NCBI RefSeq assembly: GCF_014356525.2 | Contig: NC_052518.1 | Coordinates: forward strand, 97,537,932 to 97,601,931 | Length of the DNA stretch: 64,000 nucleotides | Origin: Nilaparvata lugens | Taxonomy: Eukaryota; Arthropoda; Insecta; Hemiptera; Delphacidae | Direction: 5' to 3' | Part shown: one piece after another, positions 44,557 through 56,168 of the stretch | Layout of the letters: every line of letters starts with the position of its first letter | How positions within the stretch are numbered: the stretch's first letter is position 1 | Program-made: the position numbers and the translations under genes | Notes under the pieces: generated by a model | What the model was told of the DNA's origin: nothing | Databases searched by the model: none | The model's input: only the letters and a program-made list of their open reading frames with translations

Positions 44557-45304
44557 TAGTGGGGACCACGTTCCATCATACAACAAAACAGATAGCGCAA
44601 TCTCTCTCTAGCTTTGCAATGTTGTCTGTTTCCCAGAAGATTTTATTTTTACTTTTGACAGTGACTGTACAAAAGTAGACAAACAATTCACAGCCGCCAT
44701 TTTTTTTCTTCATTCTATCAAAATACTTTAGTACAAAAGTCGTATAATTGATTTGAAATGTATTTTTGAAACAATCAAATAGTTTTTAGACATTACCGTA
44801 TGAGAAACACAAATTAAAATACCTGAAATGACATTTTAAAAGTTGATAACTAACCATCCTAGACTTTATTCAAGCTCCAGTTAGCCAACATGTACAGGTT
44901 AGACCTACTCGTACCAGTATAAATAATATTGAAAGGTTATTTCAAAATTATTTCCATTAAAATTACTTATTTTTAATAGGATTTCTATATTTTATTATTT
45001 TCAAAAGTAATTACAATAGAATACCTACCAAATAACTTAATTTCTGTTGATTTGAAATTCAGATTGGTGTATCACAGCTTTATAAATTCTCAGTTATGGA
45101 AGCAAATTTTTTAATCAAATTATGAAAAAATATATTATTCTTGATTAATTTGACATTGAATTTAATATTTTATCAAGGAAATGGTAATTATTATTAGATT
45201 AAATTTAATGGGATGAATTGAGTAACAGCTGTGACAAAATGGAGAGACTTGGCAACGTTTTTCTCCTATCTTTCTTCACTGCCATTATAACGTGAACCTC
45301 ACTA
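44557..45304. mobile_element. TA-flanked inverted-repeat element, 748 bp
   Basis: TA at 44555-44556 and 45305-45306. Left end tagtggggaccacgtt; reverse complement of the right end tagtgaggttcacgtt. The right end matches 9740-9843. No transposase frame. It is the longer relative of the MITE at 6611-6797. Confidence 0.7.
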
Positions 45305-45309
45305 TATGA

Positions 45310-47240
45310 AATTGAAATTGAAATTTATTCACAACACTGACATATTTTACAAATATTTGTTTATAAATACTACGAGTGAATGTAGTAGCATTAACAGAAG
45401 ATGAGTAGATATGCATAAATATTCATAGGAATGAGTTGTTAATTTCGATTATTATGATTATCGTAGATAACGCTTAACGAACATATAAAAACAAATGCAA
45501 TTAAATTTCATACAACTCTTCGTTGAGAAATTCTCTCACATAATCTTGTCTTAATTATCCCAGATTGATAGAACATTTTCTTATCTCGGCTTGAAATGTG
45601 AAAAATTTTCTAGTAATAATTATTATGCGTGTACGTACTAGACCTTGAAAACTGTGTTAATCTCAGAGTAATTAGTTGTTCACGAGACTTGAATGATAAC
45701 TGTCAAGAGAAATTTTACAGATAAGAAGCAAGTCATTATTCTTGAACTTTTCCTCGTATTCATCCTGCAATTATTTGGCATGCTTGGGAATTATAAACTA
45801 GGTCTATATCACTTTTATCAAACTTGCTTGTAGTCAAACAACATTGGTATTTTTGTAAGAGTACCGTATGACAAAACATAATATTAAGAATTGTTAAATA
45901 AGTTTTATAAATCTCCATTTTTTTAAAAACCAATATGTTAAGTAATTAGTTTTTCATTCACTAACACATAATTTATGTACGGTAGTGTGGGATGTGGGAG
46001 AATTAGTAGATTTTACCCAATAAGCAGATGACTATAAACATTAATAACTAGAAATACATGAATATTCAAAGTAGTCATCTACATTAAAACTGGATGAAAA
46101 TTCTTAAAGGTTACTGCCAAAGAGTAGCTAACTAGGTCTGACCACATTGGGGCTTCAGGTTGAGCTGATTCTTTTCCAGCTTAGAAACTCAAAATTATGT
46201 GTTTCTGCATCATATCTTAAGGTCTGCTATATCTGTTTTTATTTTCAGAGCATAATATTATATATTAGCCAGAGATGTGTCACGGGGCATGCTTATTCAG
46301 AAGAGGATCTTGAAGATCCTATGTGGTGCTGGGAGATATGCTCAAATGTCGTCCCCTCTAATTAAGAGAAGATTCTCATAGCCTTCTCCCTCTATATATT
46401 TCAGACTCTTTGCAGAACACAGACAAATGTGGGGAGCTAGTAACGGGAGAGAACATCCACCCATATGAGACCAGAGGGGGACTAAAACTGGATGAACCTT
46501 ACCAAAGGCTGAACAGGAGTCAGGCTTTGCCATCTATAGTGTAAGTTATCTATAGGTTACCCATGGCTTGGCCCATCTATCTGCCAGGCTCTACAACAAG
46601 CAACCAGAAGCAGCTATGAATCTTCAGAAAGGTTTTGCATTGGCATATAATACCTGACCCTTTAGCCGTAAGGATGCGCGAATAGTGAGGAGGTAAGAGG
46701 TACCCAAATTAGGCATATTGAGGAGGGTTAACGCGCTGCTTTCTTTCATGTTTAAAGCTGCTTTAGTGATTAGAGCTGGTGATGGAGAATTTTTCCAAAC
46801 ATCACTTGGAATATAAGCTTAGTAGTCACCATAAACGGTCATGCAAGGCCTCTTGGTGAGCCGAGCAGTCGTGTTTGATACGGAGTTGACCCAATGTAAT
46901 ACAGATATATAATTCTATCTTGACATACGAATGGTCATTGTCAGGCACGCGTATTCCTCTCATGTATGGCATCAAACTAAGAGTCAAGCCACATCACACG
47001 GTTTTTTATTGGCGGCGGACAAGTCGGCTGGGTAGGAAGCTCTAGATTGGCTGATTATCAGCTGATTGTGTTAGCATTCAGGAATTAGCAGGTAATTGGC
47101 CAATCGGAGAGCTAAAAACGCTTTGTATTGCTAACAAAGCAACCAATTCTATTTAGTGATTATTGTGTAACTACTACATTGAATAGTGTAAATACATATC
47201 CCACAAAGGGGATATTTCCCTACTAACTGCCCTCTGGAGC
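45310..47240. other. Sequence 3' of the Mpv17-like exon, no further exon found
   Basis: It starts with a short '(gaaatt)n' run typical of a reversed LINE tail (45306-45330). I looked on the minus strand for the remaining Mpv17-family exons and did not find them here. A weak LINE-like stretch lies near 46290-46500 but is too decayed to call. Confidence 0.4.
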
Positions 47241-47389
47241 CGCTACAGTAAGAGCACTAACATCAATATATTTATAATGCAAACTGATACATTGATGAGA
47301 CTGCTCCATAACACGTCTCTTAGTGCTATCGTACATAACATAATCCATGAAGCTAATTTTGAAGTATAGATATTTCTAGGATAGCTTAC

Positions 47390-47647
47390 CTTAGTAAACG
47401 CGGATGCAAGAGTCTTATTAGGGAACATGTGCACAGCTACCTTTAGCCATGTGTGCAACGTTGGTGCTACATAGCATGATCCAAATAAACAGAATCTGGC
47501 TGCACGAGCATAATCATACTGATCAACACCGGCTATAGTCTGTTGAACAAGACTTCCAATCGGCCAAATAACTGCATAGGGAACCATACCACGGATGACA
47601 GGATATTTATTAGACACATATTTTACCTTTTGTAACACCAATCTCAT
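47390..47647 (-). CDS. First coding exon of an Mpv17/PMP22-family membrane protein
   Basis: ATG at 47645-47647; 86 codons end exactly at a GTAAGC donor (complement at 47384-47389), phase 0. The product starts MRLVLQKVKYVSNKYPVIRG, followed by 'MVPYAVIWPIGSLVQQT', 'YDYARAARFCLFGSCYVAPT' and 'LHTWLKVAV'. KYP..RG, W..G...QQ, D..R..RF...G and VAPT...WLK are the marks of the Mpv17/PMP22/Sym1 family, small four-helix proteins of the mitochondrial inner membrane or peroxisome. The frame is clean, so this is the best host gene in the window. Later exons, expected to the left, were not found; the intron may be long. A CRE palindrome TGACGTCA lies upstream at 47951-47958. Confidence 0.8.
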
Positions 47648-48276
47648 TCTCTTATTTTTGTAAGAGCAGATTCACAAACCACACACAAACTAACCTTCAA
47701 ACACTTGACTAGTGTAACACTGTTACACTTCAGAGTCTCTGTTTTAACTGAAGCCAAATTATTTTAGAGCACTTAAAATAGCTTCAGGTCATGGTCTGAC
47801 GTTGCAAAACATCACGTTCTCAGGAATGAGATGAAATGTTTCAATATCATTACAATCATAAGCAGACGAAAACATGACGACATGACCTTCCGTAATAATA
47901 TTATGGCATCTTACTTCTAAATCGTCACAAATCAGCTGATGGGATGATGATGACGTCATGTAACATATGAAATTTTTTTGATACAAAAAGTATTAATCTA
48001 ATCTTATTATAAGTATAATAATCAATGATGAGGAATTATGAATTTAATTTCGAATGATGAATTTGTTAACCAAGGTAGAATATTGTGTAATAAATATTAT
48101 CATATTAGTCAAAATTGAGCGGGAACGATATGACTGCTATCTACCAATTTACTTTGACACAACTCTCCTGTCTACTCTATTAATTTACCAACTAAGCTCA
48201 AGCTGATTTTGTATTTTTGTGATTTTCTTTGTGGATTTTGGTGAGGAAGAGTTTTGCTTGTTATTGCTTCCTATTT
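47648..48276. promoter_or_regulatory. Upstream region of the Mpv17-like gene
   Basis: Holds a CRE palindrome TGACGTCA at 47951-47958, about 300 bp before the start codon. No TATA box or initiator can be assigned. Whether an untranslated first exon exists cannot be told. Confidence 0.3.
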
Positions 48277-48430
48277 ATTGTGATTTTGTAAGTTTTTATG
48301 ATAGAAAAATTAGTTTCAAGTACTTGATACTGTATGATATATGATGTATATTGATTGTGATTTTGTAAGTTTTTATGATAGAAAAATTAGTTTCAAGTAC
48401 TTGATACTGTATGATATATGATATATTGTA
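48277..48430 (+). repeat. Tandem duplication, 77-bp unit
   Basis: 'attgtgattttgtaagtttt' at 48277 recurs at 48354, and the following 55 bases are almost the same. Two copies, near identical, so a recent duplication. Confidence 0.9.
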
Positions 48431-48949
48431 ATATAGTTTGTTCAAAACTTGAAGAGATCACATTAGTAGCATTATTTTATAACTTTTTATCATTGAATTT
48501 CTTATCATTTTTCGGGTGTCTGGCGGCGTTTTGAAAGGGATTTCTGTTTTTCAAATATTCTTTAACACTATTCTTTTTATTATTTATACACCTTCAAGTG
48601 CAGTAGAGTAAAGTATCATAGATAATCAGCATTAATTGGGACCAAGTTCTATGGAAAGAGGGTCAGAGCATGATACAATATGATGCATTGCACAATATGG
48701 CCTATTGAGTCATATTGATGGGTCTGATTTGAAATCAGGAAAGTTCGAATTTCGAATTTTTATAAACCAAATTGAATAACAAAATAACACTTTAACTGTA
48801 AAATAATGATTGACTTTGAAAATATTGATAAAGGTACTTCAATTTGAATAAAAAAAAGGTTGGATCTTGAATAAAATCATATCGTTGGTCATATCAACAA
48901 ATCAGATATCCTATTATATTAAGCGAGCAATTTATGTATTTTTATATCT

Positions 48950-49600
48950 GGTTATTTATGTTCAACGGATTTCGAAAACGGCTCTAACGATTTTCACGAA
49001 GTTTTGAACATAGTAGGTTTATGATATAGGAATTCTTTTGCACTAGGTCTCATCCCTGGGAAAACTCGCTGAAGGACATGAAAAGGATAATTTATCCTTG
49101 GAAAAAGAGATGATAATTTCGTCGTCTGTCGATAACAGAAGATGCGTGTGCCTGTGTGGGAGATCAGCTGTGTAATCAATTAGCTTACCGTATCTCGTGA
49201 GAAATCTAGAAATTTCAATTGACTCGATCAAAATAATCTGATTTGATGACATGAGATGGTATATCATAATATTCAAAGTTAATCATCATTTTACAGTTCT
49301 AAGTAATAAGTGAGTGTTATTTTGTTATTCAATTTGGTTTGTAAACAATCTAAATTAGAACGTTTATGTTTTCAAATATTTGAACTGAAAATTTGACCAG
49401 AATTCAAGTGTATGGAACATAACCTACTTATTGGAATATTTATAATGTATAAATCAAAATTCGGGGAAGAAACAGTTTTGGGCTATGCCTGTTAGTCCTT
49501 CCCCAATCATTTTAAAGAATTGAGTTCTGTTTATGAATAAATAACGAGCGAAGCTCGGTGCCCCGATATTCTGTTAATCAAAATTGCAAGATAAACTGAT
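48950..49600 (-). repeat. Composite of dispersed repeats
   Basis: 48968-49000 ('cgaaaacggctctaacgatt') is the reverse of the 4914-5380 family. 49466-49500 ('gttttgggctatgcctgtta') is the reverse of 24895-24930. 'aacgagcgaagctcggtgcc' follows near 49544, a repeat-like GC-rich word. Edges are not clear. Confidence 0.5.
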
Positions 49601-51330
49601 TGATAAACTCATGGGATAAACTGATTGATTGCAATAGTTCAACAGCTGAACATAATTCTGTCTCACTCCTACTCAGACACTCCCATCTTCAGTTATCGAC
49701 AGACGACGAAGTTATCAGCTGTTTTACCAAGGATGAATAACTATTATCCTAGTTTGTCTACGTTTAATCATAGAGAAATAATAGTGTAAAATATGCTATT
49801 GTTTCTCTATGGTTTGATTCATTGAATTGACATTTGAAAGTGACAGTATTTTTCGAAAAATGTTGAGCAAGCCTAAATAACAAGATTCAATAAGGTACTG
49901 GCTGATTCATTGAAAAAATTAGTAGCCCCACATGATACCATAGGATGATTAATAATTTCATACGTGCACGTTTACCTAACAATGTGTGGAATTTTCTAAG
50001 TTGGGCTGTTTCTTGATTTTCCAGGTGCAAAGGCAACTACATGTAGCTGAGAAAAAAAATCTGTTATTTTGTAGTGTGGACAAAGAAAGACATCCATATT
50101 GAAAAGATTGAGAGGGATGACAGGTTTTGGACCGAGATGATGGATAAAAAAGTTAATTTATTTCTACCATCACGGCTTGTTGCCAGAGATACTGGATCCT
50201 CGAACTTGCCGAAGTATGGCAATCAGGGAGCCCATCAATCCCATCTTCCATAATATATAAAGTATTCATAAAGTTCTATAGATTCACAAACACATGATGA
50301 GTCATATTATTATACAAATCGTGGATTTTAAAAAAATTAGTACAATACTTCCTGAGTGAGTTTTACAGCTCGGGAGGTTCACTACAGTCATGTGAAGGGA
50401 AGAAAGACATTGGGGGTGTAGGTGGTGACGGACAAAGGATGAGCGGGTGTGAAATGGGTAGGTGGTGACGACTAGGGAGGGTTGAATTTGCAATGACAAT
50501 GGAAACGGAAAGAAGTTGGGATGAAGGACAATGCTATAGAAGGACAATGTTGACAGAAGAGGGCTCAACTTCATTGTTTTGATGTTTCAAAACTACACTC
50601 AAGTTCACACCACAGCTATTCATTTGTTTCATTTTTGTCATTGCACAATAATCGTAAAATTATTGATTGAACCATTACGCAAAGAAATATATTTTGTGAA
50701 TTGCAAACTTTGTCAATCACTCCCACAACAATAATCATGATAATGGTCACTGACTATAGCTCCGAAGAGAGAAAGCTCTGAGACTAGTTAGATAGAAAGA
50801 AAATGAGAAAGAGAGAGAGAGAGAATAAGAGAGAGACCGAGTAAAAAGGCTCACAATCAATGCTTTAGGCTCAGGCAGTGAACTGACCTGCTACAACTGT
50901 TCTGACTGCGTGAACAATACACTACAATTGAACAATGCATTGGAACTAAAAACGCGCTTTCGACAGAACCGTTCAACCGATTTGTTTGAAATTAATTTTA
51001 AATTCTTGAAAAAAATTTGCCTTTAAAATGACTACCTGCATTACTTAATTTTTTTCTTAATATAAAAATTATCAATTGTAAAAACTTATTCAAATTGGGG
51101 GACAAAATTAGCATATGGTAGTGAGTTTCAAACCTTTAAGCTGATTGCAAAACAGTTTTGGTCTTCCATATTGGACTAAAAATAAGTGAATAATCACATA
51201 AAGTAATTTGACCCCAACAGTGCTGCTATCTATAGGGCTAGAATCACATTTTTTTTCTATGCTGATTCGCCTTAATAGTCTAGATATAGTTTTTCTGTTT
51301 AAACTGTATTTTTTGTGAATATTGGTAAAG
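49601..51330. other. Intergenic sequence, small GA microsatellite
   Basis: No gene. A GA-rich run lies at 50806-50840. The 5' edge of LINE copy A is not fixed but precedes 51336. Confidence 0.45.
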
Positions 51331-51335
51331 TGATT

Positions 51336-51930
51336 ATGGAGTGTGACTTGTGCAAGGCAGAAATCAATAGAGATTGTGTCAAGTGTCATGAGTGTCAAGC
51401 TGCTTTCCACCAAAACTGTGTCGGACATGGAGTTGGAAAACGAAATAAAATATGCAAGTGTGAAAAATGTTCTACATCATCTACTACAAGTTCCAGTAAT
51501 AACGAAACGGAAGATCGTGAAATTTCGAATGAAACAATATTAGAAACAATCACGGAGTTTAGGAAAGAGGCGAACAGTAAATGAGATAAAAACAATGAAA
51601 TGTGGAACCAGATCAAGGAACAATTCAAAAACGCCCAAGAAAAATGCGATAAAACTTGTGAAACCATCGAAACTGTAAGAGAAGAAAACGCAAGTCTCAA
51701 AGAAGAACTGAAAAACGTAACATTAAACGTGCAAGAACTTCAACAACAAACTTGAAAGAATAATATTTTGATTTCCGGCGTTCCAGTTATGCATAGAGAA
51801 AGTGTACTTGACATTTTAGGAGACATAGCCATGGCGCTACAATTGCAATTTTATCCAGCAGATATTTAAGCGGCGCACAGGCTGCGGAGTCGCAATACAG
51901 ACAATAAACCCCCAGCCATAGTGGTCAACT
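51336..51930 (+). pseudogene. LINE ORF1: PHD-like zinc finger, coiled coil and RNA-binding start (copy A)
   Basis: ATG at 51336. Residues 1-45 hold a Cys/His-rich PHD-like finger (CDLC, CVKCHEC, FHQNC, CKCEKC). A Ser/Thr linker and a coiled-coil stretch follow ('QIKEQFKNAQEKCDKTCETI'), and then NNILISGVPV..SVLDILG and 'AAHRLRSRN', the RRM-like part of insect LINE ORF1 proteins. In-frame stops stand at 51582, 51753, 51867 and about 51930. PHD plus coiled coil plus RRM is known from CR1/Jockey-type ORF1 proteins, which coat the element RNA. Dead, yet all in one frame. Confidence 0.75.
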
Positions 51931-52099
51931 AGCCTTTGTTTATTTCATAGTATTTTCTTCTCCTATGATAACAAATGCTATGGACCTTTTGGATGTTTCA
52001 CCAATTAGATGTATAGTGTCAGGATTTCCTTCGTATATTTATAGAGGGCGGGGGGCTCAAGAATCATAATGGTGCAGGCCAAAAAAACTTCACTCTAAT

Positions 52100-52645
52100 A
52101 TTAAAAGTTATAAAAATATTGATGAATTCATAGTAGTATTGCAAAGCCTCGATTATCATTTCTCATGAATAATTCTAACAGAAGCTTGGTTGAATGATGA
52201 AAGCGATTTAATGAGAATCCCTGGTTACAATTTGTATAGATCATACAAAAACTTAAATCAGAGCGATGGTGTTGTTATCTACATAAACAGAGAAATAGAT
52301 GCTAATTGTCGCGAGCTCCAACTGGGCGGTTTAGCAACATGCCTCTACCTCACCTTTGAATTGGCAGGTGTTTCTTGTCAACTTCTGGCTATCTATCATA
52401 GCCCTAACTCCAGTCTCAGCATCTTTACAGACTCTATTGAATCATATTTCAATGAGCAAACAAATAATAGTAATTGTATTAGAATTTTAGCTGGAGATAT
52501 TAACTGTAACTTTTTGAATGTCAATCCTCATACGCTTGAAGAGAGGTATTTGAATGATGCGGGGATCGCTTGCTGTGTCGACAAGGTTACCAGGCCAGCT
52601 AATAATACATGCATTGACCACTTCTTTGTTAAGTTACCACCCTAG
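52100..52645 (+). pseudogene. LINE ORF2 endonuclease domain (copy A)
   Basis: The frame reads 'YKNIDEFIVVLQSLDYHFS', a stop at 52166, and then ILTEAWLNDESDL, 'GVVIYINREIDAN', 'LLAIYHSPNSSLSIF' and 'IRILAGDINCNF'. These are endonuclease/exonuclease/phosphatase-fold motifs (TE.WL, Y..P, GD.N). A stop at 52643 cuts the last part. Part of the histidine-containing C-terminal motif ('TCIDHFFV') is present. In LINEs this domain nicks target DNA. Confidence 0.8.
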
Positions 52646-52752
52646 TATGAAGCAGCTACAACTATAGTACAAACCTCAATTACCGACCACTACACCATGT
52701 GCATGAATTTATTCACATCTAACAAAAAACCTCCAATGGAGATAATTATTAC

Positions 52753-53609
52753 ATGAAAATAGATTGGAATAGCATAAAAAACACTTTGTCTTTGCAGAAT
52801 TGGAACCATGTCACAAACGAAAATAATATCAATCTTGCAACTAATTCATTTATACAAACTACACAGAATATTATTCAACAAATGACAACAAAAACTAAAA
52901 TATCAGCTAACCATACAAAAATAAAACCATGGATTACTAGAGGACTTATTAATTCCATACGCCATCGCAATAAATTGAGAAAAAAACTTAATAGACAACC
53001 TTATTGTATTTCCTTAAAAACTGAATTTACTCGTTTTAGAAACATGCCACATTTGACTATAAAACCAGCAAAACATAATTACTACAAGAATAAAATCGAT
53101 CAAGTTTCAAATAACCCACACCAATTCTGGAATGTAATAGAAGAAATGTCTGGAAAAGCAAAAGCACCCCATTCATTCCCAATCGACACATTTGCCCAAA
53201 GAGGAGATCCTACTTCAAAACCTAACATTAAGGACATTGGGAAAACTTTTAATCAGTATTTCACATCAGTTGGGTCCATACTCACTAGATCCTTGAATCC
53301 AGTAGGGCAACCAGAGATCAGACATCAGGAGTACGTGGTTGATGCTGTCTTCAAATTGAAAGAGGTGACAAAAATTGAATTATCAAAGGCAGGAGTGCTC
53401 CAGGGTATGACTGTATTCCAACACGAATAATTAAAGACAACCTTCATACACTAATAAACTCAATACACCACATAGTGAATCTTAGCATTCAGACAGGACA
53501 GTTCCCAGAATACCTAAAAATAGCGAAGATCATTCCAATCCACAAATCAGGACCCAAAAACGAACCTACAAACTATAGACCCATTTCCCAGTTATCTACT
53601 CTGTCTCTT
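52753..53609 (+). pseudogene. LINE ORF2 linker and start of reverse transcriptase (copy A)
   Basis: It begins MKIDWNSIKNTLSLQNWNHV, runs through 'KIKPWITRGLINSI' and 'NPHQFWNVIEEMSG' (the usual LINE linker), and ends after 'KLKEVTKIELSK', where a 19-base deletion shifts frame. Next come 'NLSIQTGQFPEYLKIAKIIP' and 'YRPISQLSTLS' (RT blocks 1-2). At 53609 LINE homology to copy C ends and Penelope-like sequence begins. The catalytic FADD/YxDD blocks are absent. Confidence 0.82.
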
Positions 53610-53880
53610 TTGAAAAACCAGTACTCCTCCCATACATCAAGGGCACCACAGACAGAATTGGAAGAGTATTGAAAACCCACAAAATCAAACAAGTTGATTT
53701 ATTCATACCCCATCTACTCATTTCTCAAATCTTAAAAAACCCATCAACAGACTAGAGCTAAAAAACCAAGGAGTCTACAGTATCCCCTGCCTGAACTGTG
53801 ACAAGCAATATGTAGGCCAAAAAAATAGAAGAATCTCTGCTAGGAGAAATCTGAAGGAGAGCCTTGATTTGGGTTTTCAA
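53610..53880 (+). pseudogene. Penelope-like C-terminus with GIY-YIG endonuclease (copy A)
   Basis: The frame distinct from the LINE frame reads 'KPVLLPYIKGTTDRIGRVLK' (end of a Penelope-like RT) and, after a shift, 'GVYSIPCLNCDKQYVGQ', the GVY...YVG pair of a GIY-YIG endonuclease, followed by an 'RRISARRNL' basic stretch. A CxxC pair sits between GVY and YVG, as in animal Penelope-like elements. Only the C-terminal tail is present. It is joined directly to CR1/Jockey-like RT sequence. Confidence 0.7.
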
Positions 53881-53887
53881 AATGCTG

Positions 53888-54240
53888 TCATTTCCCAAAT
53901 AAACATGCTGCTAAAAGAAGAGCTATCAACTTGCTAATACTCTGACCAACATCAGATCTCATTGATAGACTATCTTTTCCAACGAGAGGAATCAATGAAT
54001 CGAGTAGAATCTTGTTGAGAGTTGGATGACATGTACCATTAGTCTCGATGAGAGCTTCAAATAACCTTTTGAATGCTTCCAAGCCAAAATTCACTGAAGT
54101 ATCATCAACAGTCCTATCAAATGCTCTCATATAGGTACCAAGCTTCTGAAATATTTTCAGTGTGGAAATTGACAATTTCCCTGTGGTATTTTTTCGTGTT
54201 GGTCTCGATTTGATTTTATATTTTTGAAAGTTTGACAGAA
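53888..54240 (-). pseudogene. Unrecognised antisense frame, duplicated at 56169-56520
   Basis: The minus-strand frame holds 'TLKIFQKLGTYMRAFDRTVD', 'LEAFKRLFEALIETNGTCHP' and 'ILLDSLIPLVGKDSLSMRSD'. It is alpha-helical in look, like a HEAT/ARM-type repeat, and is open in both copies with mostly conservative changes. I do not recognise the family. It may be one exon of a host gene carried along antisense. Confidence 0.4.
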
Positions 54241-54257
54241 AAATGTTGCACAACAAA

Positions 54258-54464
54258 ATGGTGGATCCCACCAGGGACCTTGTGACATGCCCATTTAACA
54301 GTGCTCATGTTATTGTGGCTTCTCGTCTTGGCAATCACCTGATAAAATGCCAGAAACATTATCCACACATGGATAAAGCAAAATGTAAATTCAACTCTGA
54401 TCACATTGTGCCAAAACACGAGTTAGACCATCATGAGGCAAACTGCACCCAGAAGCTTGGTTGA
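54258..54464 (+). pseudogene. GTSF1/Asterix-like double CHHC zinc-finger ORF, C-terminus cut (copy A)
   Basis: ATG at 54258 opens MVDPTRDLVTCPFNSAHVIV. Two fingers match C-x5-H-x9-H-x3-C exactly: one starting CPFNSAH and ending HLIKC, the other starting CKFNSDH and ending HEANC. Two tandem CHHC fingers near the N-terminus are the signature of GTSF1 (Asterix in Drosophila), a cofactor of PIWI-family silencing; single CHHC fingers also occur in U11-48K and TRM13. The frame is intronless. After the second finger it runs into the LINE of copy B (stop at 54462), so the acidic/aromatic tail is lost. Start and both fingers are intact. Confidence 0.72.
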
Positions 54465-54952
54465 ATGATGAAAGCGATTTAATGAGAATCTCTGGTTACA
54501 ATTTGTATAGATCATACAAAAACTTGAATCAGAGCGATGGTGTTGTTATCTACATAAACAGAGAAATAGATGCTAATTGTCGCGAGCTCCAACTGGGGGG
54601 TTTAGCAACATGCCTCTACCTCACCTTTGAATTGGCAGGTGTTTCTTGTCAACTTCTGGCTATCTATTATAGCCCTAACTCCAGTCTCAGCATTTTTACA
54701 GACTCTATTGAATCATATTTCAATGAGCAAACAAATAATAGTAATTGTATTAAAATTTTAGCTGGAGATATTAACTGTAACTTTTTGAATGTCAATCCTC
54801 ATACACTTGAAGAGAGGTATTTGTATGTGTTGAACAATGTGGGGGGGGGCTCGCTTGCTGTGTTGACAAGGTTACTAGGCCAGCTAGTAATACATGCATT
54901 GACCACTACTTTGTTAAGTTACCACCCTCGTATGAAGCAGCTACAACTATAG
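54451..54952 (+). pseudogene. LINE ORF2 endonuclease domain (copy B)
   Basis: Begins exactly at agaagcttgg, fused to the copy A zinc-finger ORF. Same motifs as copy A (GVVIYINREIDAN, LLAIYYSPNSSL, ILAGDINCNF). A G-run near 54840 shifts the frame, so the end is out of phase. No N-terminal part is present because of the duplication junction. Confidence 0.8.
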
Positions 54953-55037
54953 TACAAACCTCAATTAACGACAACTACACCATGTGCATGAATTTATTCA
55001 CACCTAAGAATAAACCTCCAATAGAGATGATTATTAC

Positions 55038-55896
55038 ATGAAAATAGATTGGAATAGCGAAAAAAACACTTTGTCATTGCAGAATTGGAACCATGTCACA
55101 AACGAAAATAATATCAATCTTGCAACTAATTCATTTATACAAACTACACAGAATATTATTCAACAAATGACAACAAAAACTAAAATATCAGCTAACCATA
55201 CAAAAATAAAACCATGGATTACTAGAGGACTTATTAATTCCATACACCATTGCGATAAATTGAGGGAAAAAATTAATAGACAACCTTATTGTATTTCCTT
55301 GAAAACTGAATTTATTCTTTTAAGAAACATGCTACATTCGACTATAAAACAAGCAAAACATGATTACTACAAAAATAAAATCGATCAAGTTTCAAATAAC
55401 CCACACCAATTCTGGAATGTAATAGAAGAAAACTCTGGGAAAGCCAAAGCATCCCATTCATTCCCAATCGATGCATTTGCCCAAAGAGGAGATCCTACTT
55501 CAAAACCTAACATTAAGGACATTGGGAATACTTTTAATCAGTATTTCACATCAGTTGGGTCCACACTCACTAGATCCTTGAATCTAGTAGGGCAACCAGA
55601 GATCAGAGATCAAGAGTACGTGGTTGATGCTGTCTTCAAATTGAAAGAGGTGACAAAAATTGAATTATCAAAGGCAGGAGTGCTCCAGGGTATGACTGTA
55701 TTCCAACACGAATAATTAAAGACAACCTTCATACACTAATAAACTCAATACACCACATAGTGAATCTTAGCATTCAGACAGGACAAATCCAAGAATACCT
55801 AAAAATAGCAAAGATCAATCCAATCCACAAATCAGGACCCAAAAACGTACCTACAAACTATAGACCCATTTCACTGTTATCTACTCTGTCTCTTTT
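55038..55896 (+). pseudogene. LINE ORF2 linker and RT start (copy B)
   Basis: Same structure as copy A, including the identical 19-base deletion (frame ends in 'LSKAGVLQGMTVFQHE') and the identical switch to Penelope-like sequence after 'YRPISLLSTLS'. Shared lesions show that A and B come from one rearranged ancestor. Confidence 0.82.
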
Positions 55897-56165
55897 GAAA
55901 AACCTGTACTCCTCCCATATATCAAGGGCACCACAGACAGAATTGGAAGAGTATTGAAAACCCACAAAATCAAACCATTATTCATACCTCATCTACTCAT
56001 TTCTCAAATCTTAAAAAAACCCATCAACAGACTAGATCTAGAAAACCAAGGAGTCTACAGTATCCCCTGCCTGAACTGTGACAAGCAATATGTAGGCCAA
56101 ACATATAGAAGAATCTCTGCTATGAGAAATCTGGAAGGAGAGCCTTGTTTTGGGTTTTCAAAATT
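55897..56165 (+). pseudogene. Penelope-like C-terminus with GIY-YIG endonuclease (copy B, open)
   Basis: The frame is continuous from 'KPVLLPYIKGTTDRIGRVLK' through 'LLISQILKKPINRLDLENQ' to 'GVYSIPCLNCDKQYVGQTYR' and 'RISAMRNLEGE'. It lacks the frameshift of copy A. The GIY-YIG signature is complete to the first basic residue block, but the later Glu-bearing part of the fold is replaced by unrelated sequence. Confidence 0.72.
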
Positions 56166-56168
56166 CTG

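Noticed and set aside
46147..46533. Further Mpv17 exon or LINE 3' end
   Set aside because: Translations in all frames are broken and match neither clearly.
54216..54419. Minus-strand frame starting MFWHNVIRVEFTFCF
   Set aside because: Shadow of the plus-strand CHHC finger ORF.
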